From the NCBI RefSeq assembly GCF_018274385.1, contig NZ_JAAFYZ010000060.1, positions 1 through 49,974 on the forward strand: a DNA stretch of 49,974 nt, read 5' to 3'. Within the stretch, counting starts at the first letter, position 1. Each line of letters opens with the position of its first letter. This document shows positions 39,803-49,070 of this stretch, in pieces. A program made the position numbers and the translations under genes. The DNA comes from Catenulispora pinistramenti. Lineage in GTDB: Bacteria > Actinomycetota > Actinomycetes > Streptomycetales > Catenulisporaceae. The notes under the pieces were generated by a model. It was not told the DNA's origin. It made no database searches and saw nothing but the letters and a program-made list of their open reading frames with translations.

Positions 39803-42800
39803 TCATCGGACAGCGCCGGTGCCAGTGCCAGTGTCGGTGCCAGTGCCGGTGCCAGTGCCAGTGCTGCCAGTGCCGGTGCCGCCCGACTGTGCCGACTTAT
39901 ACAAAGCCGCCACCTGACCCGGCGTGAGGCTGTTGGCGAAAACACTCATCTGGTCGATGAGCCCGGTGTAGGCGTCGAGTCCGGCGTTGCTCTGGTTGCT
40001 GCCGATGTCAGCGCGGCTGAGGGCGAAACTAGCCGGAATCGCCCCGACAGCCGTGCCGTTGGCGTAGACCGTGATCTGGCTGCCGTCATCGACGTAGGTG
40101 AGGTAGGTCCAGGTGTTGAGCGGCGCCGCGTAGTCGACCGAGTAGTCCTCTACATAGAACGACGTCGCCCCGACCAACCCGGACGTGCCGTTCTGCTGGA
40201 TCTTCAGCGAGCTGTCGCCTTGCACCCGCGGACCATCGAGCAGGTTCGCGCTACCGGATCTCGCGCTCGGGTTCACCCAGGCACCGACCGCCCAAGGCGT
40301 CTGGAGATTCGGCGCGGAGGTGACGATCGGGGAGGCCGTGCCGTCGAACTTCGCCGCATCCCCGACCCTGCCGGGCACCAGCGTCGTCGTGCCGGTGACG
40401 GTTCCGTTGAAGTGGCTGCTGCCGGTGTCCTGGATGACGCCGTTCGCCTGGCTGTCGAACGTCCAGTCGTCCACCAGGCTTGGTGCGGTCCCCACGGAGA
40501 ACGAGACCGTCGTGGCGTTGGAGGACTGTCCCGCGCTGTTGGATTGGATGGCGGAGAGTGTGTGCGAGCCGGTGGACAGTGGCGCCGACGGCGTGCAGAG
40601 CCAACTACCGCCGGCGGTCACGGTGGCCGAGCATATCAGTGCATTGTTCTCGGTCACGTTGACCGTCGCGCCAGACACCCCGGTGCCGGTGACCGTGGGC
40701 AGCGACGTCGCGAGGGCGGAGCCGTTGACCGGGCTGGTGATCTTCGGCGAGGTGATCGGGGCTATCGACAACAGCGTGGTGAGCTGCTTGGCGAAGGCGA
40801 CCGTGCTACCAGTCGGCCTGGTCGGGAACGGCGTGGAGGCCGAGGCGAACTGATCGCCGCGGGTCAGCCAGTCGATCGGCGCCGGAGCCGTGTTGTCGGC
40901 GAGCGCCGTGCTCAGCGTATTGAAATACAACTGCCAGTTCGGCACGTAGTAGCTGTTGACCATCCCCGAGTAGACGTGCGCCGCGTAGTTCTGAAGATCC
41001 CCATTGCCGGCCGACGACCCGGAGTCGCTGAACCAGGTCGTCCACAGATGCAGCAGGTTGGAGCGCAGGGCGGCGGACTCGGTCGGGTCGTCACCGGCGA
41101 CGAGGGCGTCCCTGACGTAGGTACCGAGCATGAATGCCGGGACCGTGCCGAGTACATGGTCGTCGAGGTCCATCGCCTGAAGCCAGGTCTGAGTCAGGGC
41201 ATTGAACTTCGTCAGATCCTTCGCCTGGTAGGCGTTGCCGATCTGCGGCAGCTCGGCGTTGGCCCAGTCCGTGACGACCTGGTTGGCGACGTCGGCGAGG
41301 TCGTAGTCGAAGGCAGCAGTCTGCGTCGCCGATCGCGCCGCGGGTGTGAGCAGCGGCAGGGCCGTGGCGAACGTCTGGACGTCGAAGTTCGGCGCCGTGC
41401 TGTCGGTCAGGGACGGTGTCCGGCCGAGCGGGGATTCCTGACCGCAGCATTTCACCGGTCTGGCGTAGGCCTTGGCGATGGCCGACCACGCGGCGCTCGC
41501 TTGGTTCGTGCCGTACCGGCCGAGCGCGTATCGGGACAGCCAGGTGTCGAGGTCGAACTCGGTGGCGTGCCACGGCATCTCGGCGAACAGCTCGAACGCC
41601 GCCGGATCGTTGACGCCCTCGGGCTGGAACGCGATGCCGGTCATGTGACCGCCGCCCTTGGCCAGCTCGGCGAAGTAGCGGTCCAGCCACACCTGTCCGT
41701 TCCCGCCCATCGCGGTCTGCCCGCCGCCGAACGGGATGGTGCCGAACAGCCAGTTCGTGTTCGGCCAGTCGGCGTCGCGGTTCGGCATGGAGGAGCCGGT
41801 GTCGGTCGTACCGTCGGCGATGAGCAGATGGGAGAGCTGCGCGGGAGTCAGACCGTTCAACTCGCTGGAGCGCGGGTTGGCCTGCCAACCGAGCTGCATC
41901 CAGGTCGCCCCGGGCTCGCCGGCCTGCAGGGCGGTCATGATGGCGCCGGCCGCGGCGCCCGGGTCGATGTTCCCGGCGTTCCCGCCCTCTTGCAGGGGGT
42001 TCATGCGGTACATGGTGCTGCCGCCGAACAGCGTGTCGGCCTGCTTGTAGTAGTCGGCGGCGACCTTCGGGAACAGCGGGTCGGTCGGAGCCAGCCAGGA
42101 CGGCCGCTGCGCGCCGCCCCACGTGCCCTGGGGGACGACGTAGGGCGGATTCCCGTTGTCCGCGGTGGAGTTCTTCGCGGCGAAGTCGGTGGGGACGGTG
42201 CCGAAGTAGCCCGGTATCACCGGGGTGATGCCCAGCTGTTTGCACCGCTCAACGATCTTGCTGGCCAGGGCGGCGTCGGCGTCCAACAGCGACTGGGGAA
42301 TCGGCGCGGTGTCGTTGGAAAGGTTCTGCATCACCCACCACGGTTGGGTTCCGGAGAGCGGGATCCATGCGCGCGCCTGATCCGCCGTATAGCCGTAGTC
42401 CTCCAGGACCTTCTCGTACACCGCGTCGGTGCCCGGCAGTACGTAGACCTGGTTGATGCCGTGCAGCGCGTACATGTCCAGCAGGTTCTGCCACTCGGCC
42501 CAGCTCATGTAAGGATTCGTATAGCCGTCCTGGGTGTCGTTGCCTTCGTACCGATTCGCCGCGTTGGACGACTGGGTGATGGCCTCTGGTGGCGCGGGCA
42601 GGACGTGGGGAACCTTCGGGTGGAAGTCCCCCAAGCCCTCGTCGGCATGAACGACGTACTTCAGGTACCAGCCAGCGCCTTCTGAAGCGGCGGACAGGCT
42701 CGACGCCCGGATCTCGATTCGCCCCGGGACGCCGTGGATCGAGAACGTCTCCGGTCCGCCGGCCGGGGTGACCTGGAAGCAGACCTGCCTCGCCGCCGGC

Positions 42801-42976
42801 CCGATCACCCGCGACAAAAGCGCCGACTCTGCTTCCGTGCCGACCGCCGACCGGCCGCATCCCGGCCGGTCCGGTGCCGCGCTCGCGGCGGCTGTCGGCA
42901 CACCCACCACCGCGGTCAGCACACAGGCGGCCGCGATCATCAGGGAACGTAGACGGCGTCTCGCATGGGTCGCCAT
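39803..42976 (-). CDS. secreted alpha-N-acetylglucosaminidase (GH89) with Ig-like and LamG domains
   Basis: 1057 residues from ATG 42976 (GAGAGGA 6 bases upstream). A signal peptide spans about 1-34 (RRRLRSLMIAAACVLTAVVGVPTAAASA). The NAGLU/GH89 region (about 60-700) has RYEGNDTQDGYTNPYMSWAEWQNLLDMYALHGINQ, WWVMQNLSND, PVIPGYFGTVP and YRMNPLQEGG. A bacterial Ig-like domain (about 745-830) precedes a LamG/concanavalin-like domain (about 834-1030, WTFDSQ to TGLIDQMSVF). A Gly-Thr repeat tail ends it. The enzyme removes terminal alpha-GlcNAc from extracellular glycans. It is divergent from the GH76 gene, with an operator-like palindrome between them. Confidence 0.92.
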   Translation of the reverse strand: MATHARRRLRSLMIAAACVLTAVVGVPTAAASAAPDRPGCGRSAVGTEAESALLSRVIGPAARQVCFQVTPAGGPETFSIHGVPGRIEIRASSLSAASEGAGWYLKYVVHADEGLGDFHPKVPHVLPAPPEAITQSSNAANRYEGNDTQDGYTNPYMSWAEWQNLLDMYALHGINQVYVLPGTDAVYEKVLEDYGYTADQARAWIPLSGTQPWWVMQNLSNDTAPIPQSLLDADAALASKIVERCKQLGITPVIPGYFGTVPTDFAAKNSTADNGNPPYVVPQGTWGGAQRPSWLAPTDPLFPKVAADYYKQADTLFGGSTMYRMNPLQEGGNAGNIDPGAAAGAIMTALQAGEPGATWMQLGWQANPRSSELNGLTPAQLSHLLIADGTTDTGSSMPNRDADWPNTNWLFGTIPFGGGQTAMGGNGQVWLDRYFAELAKGGGHMTGIAFQPEGVNDPAAFELFAEMPWHATEFDLDTWLSRYALGRYGTNQASAAWSAIAKAYARPVKCCGQESPLGRTPSLTDSTAPNFDVQTFATALPLLTPAARSATQTAAFDYDLADVANQVVTDWANAELPQIGNAYQAKDLTKFNALTQTWLQAMDLDDHVLGTVPAFMLGTYVRDALVAGDDPTESAALRSNLLHLWTTWFSDSGSSAGNGDLQNYAAHVYSGMVNSYYVPNWQLYFNTLSTALADNTAPAPIDWLTRGDQFASASTPFPTRPTGSTVAFAKQLTTLLSIAPITSPKITSPVNGSALATSLPTVTGTGVSGATVNVTENNALICSATVTAGGSWLCTPSAPLSTGSHTLSAIQSNSAGQSSNATTVSFSVGTAPSLVDDWTFDSQANGVIQDTGSSHFNGTVTGTTTLVPGRVGDAAKFDGTASPIVTSAPNLQTPWAVGAWVNPSARSGSANLLDGPRVQGDSSLKIQQNGTSGLVGATSFYVEDYSVDYAAPLNTWTYLTYVDDGSQITVYANGTAVGAIPASFALSRADIGSNQSNAGLDAYTGLIDQMSVFANSLTPGQVAALYKSAQSGGTGTGSTGTGTGTGTDTGTGTGAVR
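39814..39881. repeat. GTGCCA/GTGCCG hexamer repeats coding the Gly-Thr tail of GH89
   Basis: About eleven imperfect 6-bp units on the plus strand encode alternating Gly-Thr residues at the C-terminus of the GH89 protein. Unit-number change by slippage would lengthen or shorten the tail without a frameshift. Confidence 0.75.
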
Positions 42977-43034
42977 GGACAGTCCTCTCTCGAACGGCGC
43001 AGCCAGAGTGGCCGATCGGCACCTACCAGAGTTA

Positions 43035-43053
43035 GTAACGGAACGTTCGTTAC
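43035..43053. promoter_or_regulatory. operator-like dyad between GH89 and GH76 genes
   Basis: GTAACGGAACGTTCGTTAC is a 19-bp near-palindrome: seven of nine base pairs match around the central C, with outer arms GTAACG/CGTTAC perfect. It lies 59 bases upstream of the GH89 start and 132 before the GH76 start. Size and the central CG suit a LacI- or TetR-type sugar repressor. No such regulator is encoded next to it. Confidence 0.6.
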
Positions 43054-43184
43054 CATCCAGCGGCCTTGAGACTCTGTCAAGAGGCTGGTTCCGGAAAGCA
43101 GCCCACCGCACTGTCGCGCCTGGCGGTGACGCGTGCCGTCATCTGCGTATTGACGCTTCCCTGACGCCTTGCTACGTCTTCACA

Positions 43185-44618
43185 GTGAAGCGTTCTCTAA
43201 TGCTCATCCTCAGTCTTCTGATGACACTCGTCCCTCTGGCGGTCGCCGCCCCCGCACGGGCCGCCACCATCTGCGACAAGTACTGCGACGCACGGGACCC
43301 CGCGCTGTCCCCGGTGGACCGGCAGCCGGTCAGCACCAGCATCTACTCGCGCAGCATCGTGCTCCATTCCGACGACAACGACGACATGATGTGGGCCAGC
43401 ATCGACAACGGGAACCCCGGCGACGAGGTCTGGATGGACCGGTCCTTCGACGGCGGGCAGACCTGGTCCTCCGGCAGCAAGATCGGCGACACCACCGTCC
43501 CCAGCGGCGACCGCGGCTGGCGGACCCTGATGTACAACAACGACGACTGGAACAACCTGGGCGTCGGCGCGATGCGCGCCTGCGGCAAGGCCGGCGACCG
43601 CGCCGAGATCGCCTGCACCCCCTGGGCCCGCACCACCTGGAACGCCGCGGACCGGCGCCGCGCCGCGGCCACCGCGGAGATGATGTTCTACAACACCTCC
43701 ACCGGCCTGTTCAACACCACCGGCTGGTGGAACTCGGCGAACGCGCTCACCGCGGTCATCGACAACATCCGGGCCACCGGCATGAACAGCTACGAGTACG
43801 CGGTGTCCACCACCTACAACGACAACATCAACGCGCAAGGCGGCAACTTCACCAACTCCTACATCGACGACACCGGCTGGTGGGGCCTGGCCTGGGTGGA
43901 CGCCTACGACCTGACCGGTGACACCCGCTACCTCGCCACCGCCGAGACCGACGCCAACTACATGGCCCAGTACTGGGACTCCACGTGTGGCGGCGGTGTG
44001 TGGTGGAGCACCGCGAAGACCTACAAGAACGCCATCCCCAACGAGCTCTACCTGCGACTCACCGCCGCGCTGCACAACCGCGTCTCCGGCGACACCGTCT
44101 ACCTCCAGCGGGCCCAGGCGGAGTGGAACTGGTTCCAGGCCAGCGGCATGATCAACAGCTCCCACCTCATCAACGACGGCCTGACCTCCGGCTGCGCCAA
44201 CAACGGACAGCCCACGTACACCTACAACCAGGGCGTGATCCTGGGCGGCCTCACCGAGCTGTACAAGGCCACCGGCGACAGCTCACTGCTCACCAGCGCC
44301 ACCGCCCTGGCCAACGCCTCCACCACCAGCACCGCCCTCAACCCGAACGGCGTACTCACCGACCCGGGCGAACCAGGCACCAACGGCGGCGGAGACGGCC
44401 CATCATTCAAGGGCGCCTACGTCCGCGGCCTGTCCTACCTGAACACCACGCTCTCCAACCACCCGTACAGCGCCTACCTCACCAGCCAGGTGAACAGCGC
44501 CTACCAGAACGACCGGGACGCACTCGACCAGTACGGCTACCACTGGGCCGGCCCGCTCGACAGCATTGACGCCGCCCGCCAGCAAAGCGCATTGGACTTG
44601 CTGAACGCCGCGGGATGA
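43185..44618 (+). CDS. secreted GH76 glycosidase (alpha-1,6-mannanase-like)
   Basis: 477 residues from GTG 43185. Longer upstream frames overlap the GH89 gene and lack a signal peptide, whereas this start gives one: MKRSLMLILSLLMTLVPLAV to AAPARA, cleaved near residue 27. About 100 residues precede the GH76 six-hairpin barrel (about 150-470), where the catalytic Asp pair is D228-D229 in YIDDTGWWGLAW, followed by NAIPNELYLRL and TYTYNQGVILGGL. It cuts alpha-1,6-mannan chains outside the cell. Together with the divergent GH89 enzyme it could degrade fungal or actinobacterial mannan-type glycans. Confidence 0.9.
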   Translation: MKRSLMLILSLLMTLVPLAVAAPARAATICDKYCDARDPALSPVDRQPVSTSIYSRSIVLHSDDNDDMMWASIDNGNPGDEVWMDRSFDGGQTWSSGSKIGDTTVPSGDRGWRTLMYNNDDWNNLGVGAMRACGKAGDRAEIACTPWARTTWNAADRRRAAATAEMMFYNTSTGLFNTTGWWNSANALTAVIDNIRATGMNSYEYAVSTTYNDNINAQGGNFTNSYIDDTGWWGLAWVDAYDLTGDTRYLATAETDANYMAQYWDSTCGGGVWWSTAKTYKNAIPNELYLRLTAALHNRVSGDTVYLQRAQAEWNWFQASGMINSSHLINDGLTSGCANNGQPTYTYNQGVILGGLTELYKATGDSSLLTSATALANASTTSTALNPNGVLTDPGEPGTNGGGDGPSFKGAYVRGLSYLNTTLSNHPYSAYLTSQVNSAYQNDRDALDQYGYHWAGPLDSIDAARQQSALDLLNAAG

Positions 44619-45140
44619 CAGTTGCCTGTTGGCCAGTGCGGGCTGACAGTGCGGGCTGACAGTTGCGGAATTCTGCCCTCAGGCCACAGGCCGCACGAAT
44701 CAGCCTCCGGCGCGGCCGACGATGCCGCGCCGGAGGATGTCCCAGTCGACCTGCCCGGCAGCAGCGGCCGCAACCGCTACCACTCGGCATCACGCAGACC
44801 ACCTCGCCCCATGCCAAGAACAACGACCGACCCAGACCAAGTCACTGATCGACCGGACACGCTCCAGAGCGCCGCCGCCGGTACCGTCACGCCGAACGCC
44901 ACCGCGATCGAGCACGGCCTCTGACGCTGTGACGGCTAGATCGCGGTGAAACCTCCGTCGGCGGCGACCACGGCCCCGGTCACGAAGCTGGAACGGGGCG
45001 CGTCAGATCACGCGCGCCATGGCGCGCCAGTGCGGGGTCAACTGTTCGAGTGAATACCGGCCGTCGCAGTATACGAATTCACTCCCCGGAGCCGACAATC
45101 AGACAAGTAGGTCACCAAACAACAGAAGGCCGGAATCCCC
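44619..45140. other. 522-bp gap with decayed sequence
   Basis: It holds a 13-bp tandem repeat (CAGTGCGGGCTGA at 44634-44646 and 44647-44659) and an SDR C-terminal fragment at 44936-45008. No intact gene is visible. The promoter of the EF-hand/furan operon must lie in the last part, 45009-45140; I see no clear -35/-10 pair there. Confidence 0.55.
44936..45008 (-). pseudogene. C-terminal fragment of a short-chain dehydrogenase
   Basis: Between two stop codons the minus strand encodes [18 protein letters not shown] and then TAG. This is the standard last strand and C-terminus of classical SDR enzymes (FVTG-x-DGG). Nothing upstream on that strand continues the gene, so only the final 20 residues or so survive. 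It marks a past deletion or replacement next to the furan-type operon. Confidence 0.75.
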
Positions 45141-45677
45141 ATGAACCATCACCCGAAGGCCGCCAGCCGGGTCGAGCACGTCTTCGAGCTCTTCGACACC
45201 GACGGCAACGGCTTCATCGAGGCCACCGACATCGAGCTCATGACGAACCGGGTGGTCACCGCCGCGACCGGCTCCGACCAGGGGGCGAAGGACGCGATCC
45301 GGGCCGCCTTCGAGCGCTACTGGGCCACGATGGCCACCGAGCTCGACGACGGCGACGGACGGATCACCGTCGAGGAGTTCCGGCCCTTCGTGCTCAACCC
45401 GGAACACTTCGGGCCGGCCGTGGACCAGTTCGCCGATGCGCTGTCCGCACTCGGCGACCCGGACGGCGACGGGCTCATCGAGCGCCCCGTCTTCGAGGCG
45501 CTGATGAAGGCGATCGGCTTCGGGCACGAGAACCTGCACGCGCTGTTCGACTCCTTCGAGCCCAACGCCCAGGATCAGATCGAGGTCGAGGTGTGGCGGG
45601 CGGCGATCGTGGAGTTCTACGAGCCGGAGAACGGCGACACCCGCGGCAACCACCTGATACCGGCGCAGGCGCGCTGA
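45141..45677 (+). CDS. EF-hand calcium-binding protein
   Basis: 178 residues, all-helical, soluble and acidic, with no signal peptide. Four EF-hand-like units are visible. Loop 1 is [12 protein letters not shown] (19-30). Loop 2 around [12 protein letters not shown] (69-80) lacks the first Asp. Loop 3 is [12 protein letters not shown] (106-117), and the fourth ([12 protein letters not shown]) is degenerate. At least loops 1 and 3 should bind calcium, as in calexcitin/sarcoplasmic-type proteins known from streptomycetes. It is the first gene of the operon, 23 bases before the MfnB homologue; whether it buffers calcium or regulates the enzymes is unknown. Confidence 0.88.
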   Translation: MNHHPKAASRVEHVFELFDTDGNGFIEATDIELMTNRVVTAATGSDQGAKDAIRAAFERYWATMATELDDGDGRITVEEFRPFVLNPEHFGPAVDQFADALSALGDPDGDGLIERPVFEALMKAIGFGHENLHALFDSFEPNAQDQIEVEVWRAAIVEFYEPENGDTRGNHLIPAQAR

Positions 45678-45700
45678 GCGCCCACCGAAAGGAGAGCTCG

Positions 45701-46498
45701 GTGCTGCTGCTCATCTCCCCGGCCGACGTCGAAGAAGCCCGCGACTGCGCGAAGGCGGCGCAGTTCCTGGACATCGTCGACGTCAAGAAGCCGGACGAGG
45801 GCTCGCTCGGTGCGAACTTCCCGTGGGTGATCAGGGAGATCCGCGACGTCGTCCCGGCGGACAAGCCGGTGTCCGCGACCGTGGGGGACGTCCCCTACAA
45901 GCCGGGCACGGTCGCCCAGGCGGCGCTCGGCGCGGTCGTCTCGGGCGCCACGTACATCAAGGTCGGCCTCTACGGATGCACGACGCCCGAGCAGGCCATC
46001 ACCGTCATGCGGGGCGTCGTGCGGGCGGTGAAGGACTACCGGCCCGAAGCGCTCGTCGTCGCCTCGGGGTACGCCGACGCCCACCGGATCGGCTGCGTCA
46101 ACCCGCTCGCGCTGCCCGATATCGCCGGCCGCTCCGGCTGCGACGCGGCCATGCTCGACACCGCGATCAAGGACGGGACCCGGCTGTTCGACCATGTGCC
46201 GCCCGAGCTCTGCGCGGAGTTCGTCCGGCGGGCCCACGACACCGGCCTGCTCGCGGCGCTGGCGGGCAGCGTCGGGGTGGACGATCTGGGCACGCTCACC
46301 GGCATCGGCACGGATATCGTCGGCGTGCGCGGGGCGGTCTGCGAGCGCGGCGACCGCAATACCGGACGGATCCAACCGCACCTGGTGGCCGCCTTCCGGG
46401 CGCAGATGGACCGGCATGCCCGCGATGCTGGTGATGCCCGCGATGCCCCCGCCGCCCCCGATGCCCGCGAGCAGACGACCGTCGCCGCCGGGAACTGA
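45701..46498 (+). CDS. mfnB: (5-formylfuran-3-yl)methyl phosphate synthase (MfnB homologue)
   Basis: 265 residues from GTG 45701, with AAAGGAG upstream. MfnB condenses two glyceraldehyde-3-phosphates into 4-(hydroxymethyl)-2-furancarboxaldehyde phosphate through a Lys Schiff base in a TIM barrel. The catalytic set described for the Methanocaldococcus enzyme (D25, K27, K85, K155, from memory) appears here shifted by two: D27 and K29 in [13 protein letters not shown]87 in YIKVGLYG, K157 in [20 protein letters not shown] is the C-terminal phosphate-binding part. A 25-residue Asp/Ala-rich tail is extra. It is followed within 9 bases by an aldehyde dehydrogenase, implying that its aldehyde product is processed at once. 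Confidence 0.9.
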   Translation: MLLLISPADVEEARDCAKAAQFLDIVDVKKPDEGSLGANFPWVIREIRDVVPADKPVSATVGDVPYKPGTVAQAALGAVVSGATYIKVGLYGCTTPEQAITVMRGVVRAVKDYRPEALVVASGYADAHRIGCVNPLALPDIAGRSGCDAAMLDTAIKDGTRLFDHVPPELCAEFVRRAHDTGLLAALAGSVGVDDLGTLTGIGTDIVGVRGAVCERGDRNTGRIQPHLVAAFRAQMDRHARDAGDARDAPAAPDAREQTTVAAGN

Positions 46499-46507
46499 GT
46501 CGTCGAC

Positions 46508-47908
46508 ATGACGACTGAGCCCCGTCGCCCGCACGAGGGGCACGGCGACACCTTCGCGGTCCTCGATCCCGCGACCGGCGAGCCCTTCGACGACGCGCCC
46601 GATCAGCAGCCTGAGGAACTGGACGCGATCGTCGAACGGGCCCACACGGCCTGGCGCGGGTGGCGGGTCGACCCCGACGCCCGCGCCGCCGCGCTGCTCG
46701 CGGCGGCCGACGCGGTCGAGGCGGCCGGGCCCGACCTGGCTCCGCTGCTCACCCGCGAACAGGGCAAGCCGCTGCCCGAGTCATACGCGGAGGTCGCCCG
46801 CACAGCGGCGCGCCTGCGCTACTTCGCCGCGCTGCGCCCGGGAACCCAGCCGATCACGGACGGCCGGCCGGTGCGCAGCGAGGTCCGCTGGCGACCGCTC
46901 GGGCCCGTCGCCGCGATCGTCCCGTGGAACTTCCCGCTCCAACTCGCCTCCGCGAAGTTCGCCCCCGCGCTCGCCGCGGGCAACACGGTGGTGCTCAAGC
47001 CCTCCCCGTTCACGCCCCTGGCCACCAGGATGCTGGGATCCGTGCTCGCCACAGCCCTGCCCGAGGACGTGCTGACGGTCGTCACCGGCCGCGAACCCCT
47101 CGGCGAGCGCCTCGCGTCCCACCCGGGCATCCGCCACGTCACCTTCACCGGCTCGATTCCCACCGGCCGCGCCGTGGCGCGGGGCGCGGCGTCCTCTCTC
47201 GCCCGGGTCACCCTGGAACTGGGCGGCAACGACGCCGCGATCCTGCTCGATGACGTGGATGTGGAGCAGATCGCGGATCGGCTGTTCTGGGCGGCGTTCC
47301 GCAACTGCGGGCAGATCTGCATGGCGGTCAAGCGCGTCTACGCCCCGGCCCGGCTGTACTCCGAGGTCGTCGACGCCCTCGCGCAGCGCGCGAAGAGCAC
47401 CGTCGTGCGGCCGGGGCTGGAAGCGGGGTCGCAACTGGGCCCGATCAACAATGCCCTTCAATTCGCCCGCGTCGAGCACTATGCGGCCCGGGCCCTGGCC
47501 GACGGCGCCCGCGCCGCGGCCGGCGGACACCGGCTCGACCGGCCGGGCTACTTCTTCGCCCCGACGATCCTGGCCGACGTCCCGTCCGAGAGCCCGGTGG
47601 TGACTCAAGAGCAGTTCGGCCCGGTGCTGCCGGTGCTCGCCTATCGACGTGTCGAGGACGCGGTCGAGGCGGCCAACGACACCGGCTTCGGGCTGGGCGG
47701 CTCGGTGTGGGGAACCGATCTGGACCGGGCCGAGGCGGTGGCCGAACAGCTGGAGTGCGGGACGGTCTGGATCAACCATCACGGCGAGCTCTCCCTTGCC
47801 CAGCCGTTCGCGGGAATCAAGGAGAGCGGCGTCGGGGTCGCGGGCGGCCCTTGGGGCTTCTCCGGGAATCTCAGGCCGTTCGTCGTGCACCGGCCCCAGG
47901 AGGCGTGA
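46508..47908 (+). CDS. aldehyde dehydrogenase
   Basis: 466 residues. The NAD(P)-dependent ALDH fold is complete: GPVAAIVPWNFPLQLASAKFAPALAAGNTVVLKPSPFTP (cofactor binding), FTGSIPTGRAVA, the general base E237 in LELGGND, and the nucleophile C271 in GQICMA. EQFGPVLPVLAY and the C-terminal FAGIKESGVG are present. It oxidises an aldehyde to a carboxylate. It starts 9 bases after the MfnB stop and 1 base separates it from the next gene, so its likely substrate is the furan aldehyde made by MfnB or a derivative (inference). Confidence 0.92.
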   Translation: MTTEPRRPHEGHGDTFAVLDPATGEPFDDAPDQQPEELDAIVERAHTAWRGWRVDPDARAAALLAAADAVEAAGPDLAPLLTREQGKPLPESYAEVARTAARLRYFAALRPGTQPITDGRPVRSEVRWRPLGPVAAIVPWNFPLQLASAKFAPALAAGNTVVLKPSPFTPLATRMLGSVLATALPEDVLTVVTGREPLGERLASHPGIRHVTFTGSIPTGRAVARGAASSLARVTLELGGNDAAILLDDVDVEQIADRLFWAAFRNCGQICMAVKRVYAPARLYSEVVDALAQRAKSTVVRPGLEAGSQLGPINNALQFARVEHYAARALADGARAAAGGHRLDRPGYFFAPTILADVPSESPVVTQEQFGPVLPVLAYRRVEDAVEAANDTGFGLGGSVWGTDLDRAEAVAEQLECGTVWINHHGELSLAQPFAGIKESGVGVAGGPWGFSGNLRPFVVHRPQEA

Positions 47909-47909
47909 G

Positions 47910-49070
47910 GTGAGCGTTCCGGCGGGCACTCGGGTAGGCGTTCCGGCGGGGGTTCCAGCGGGCATTCAGTTCGGTGCGGCGGTACTGCGTTCATACGAGA
48001 GCCGATTCGCCCTCGAGAAGGTGACCCTGAACGCGGGGCCGGCCGCCGACGAGATCCTGGTCCGGATCGCAGGCTGCGGGATGTGCCGGACCGACCTCGC
48101 GGTTCGCCGCTCCGCGGGCCGCTCGCCGCTGCCGGCCGTCCTGGGCCACGAGGGCGCCGGGGTCGTCGTGGAGACGGGCGGTCCGGACACGCGGCTGAGC
48201 GTCGGCGACCACGTCGTGCTGAGCTTCGACTCCTGCGGACACTGCCGCGCCTGCATCAACGGCTCCCCCGCCTACTGCGGCTCCTTCGCCGAGCTCAACC
48301 TCTTCGGCGGGCGCAAGGAGAACGCCGGGCGGTTCACCGACGCGGCCGGCAACCCCCTGGCCCCCCGATGGTTCGGCCAGTCCTCATTCGCCGAGTACGC
48401 GATGGTCCCGGCCCGCAACGCCGTCCGGGTCGATCCCGCGCTGCCCGTCGAACTGCTCGGCCCGCTCGGCTGCGGATTCCTCACCGGCGCCGGAGCGGTC
48501 CTCAACACCTTCCGCGCCGGCCCCGGGGACGCCATCGCCGTCCTCGGGGCGGGAGCGGTGGGCCTGTCCGCGGTCATGGCGGCGACCGCTGCCGGAGCCG
48601 TGACCATCGCCGTCGACCAGCACCCTGAACGGCTGGCGATGGCCGAGCGCTTCGGCGCCATCGCCCTGTACGGGACGGCCGACCTCCCCGACCGTATCAA
48701 GCAACTGACAGACGGCGGCGTGCGGTACGCGCTGGACACCACGGCCTCACCCCGGCTGATCAACGACACACTCAGGGCCCTGCGACCAACCGGCCACCTC
48801 GGCCTGGTGGCACGGCTGCCCACGACGCTGCCGCTCGAACCCGGAACCCTCGACCGGGGCCGGAAGCTGTCCCACATCTGCGAGGGCGACGCGGTGCCGG
48901 GCCTGCTGATCCCGCGGCTGACAGCACTCTGGCAGGCCGGCCGCTTCCCCTTCGACCAGCTGATCCGCACCTACCCGCTCGAGGAGATCAACGAGGCCGA
49001 GCACGACTGCCAGACAGGCCGCGTCGTCAAACCGGTCCTGATACCGCGAACCGAGAAGGAGTACCCATGA
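47910..49070 (+). CDS. zinc-dependent alcohol dehydrogenase (aryl-alcohol type)
   Basis: 386 residues from GTG 47910, with CAGGAGG 6 bases upstream. C59 (CGMCRTD), H80 and E81 (GHEGAG) mark the catalytic zinc site. C109, C112, C115 and C123 (SCGHCRAC...YC) form the structural zinc lobe. AVLGAGAVGLSAVMAATAAGA is the NAD-binding motif near residue 210. The spacing and FDSCGHC...LNLFGGR pattern resemble benzyl/aryl-alcohol dehydrogenases, which suits a hydroxymethyl-furan substrate. The first 20 residues repeat VPAG three times, an odd extension from a short DNA duplication. It overlaps the methyltransferase gene by 4 bases. Confidence 0.92.
   Translation: MSVPAGTRVGVPAGVPAGIQFGAAVLRSYESRFALEKVTLNAGPAADEILVRIAGCGMCRTDLAVRRSAGRSPLPAVLGHEGAGVVVETGGPDTRLSVGDHVVLSFDSCGHCRACINGSPAYCGSFAELNLFGGRKENAGRFTDAAGNPLAPRWFGQSSFAEYAMVPARNAVRVDPALPVELLGPLGCGFLTGAGAVLNTFRAGPGDAIAVLGAGAVGLSAVMAATAAGAVTIAVDQHPERLAMAERFGAIALYGTADLPDRIKQLTDGGVRYALDTTASPRLINDTLRALRPTGHLGLVARLPTTLPLEPGTLDRGRKLSHICEGDAVPGLLIPRLTALWQAGRFPFDQLIRTYPLEEINEAEHDCQTGRVVKPVLIPRTEKEYP

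Noticed and set aside
42768..43184. Upstream extension of the GH76 gene
   Set aside because: The extension overlaps the GH89 5' end and the operator dyad and lacks a signal peptide. GTG 43185 gives a clear one.
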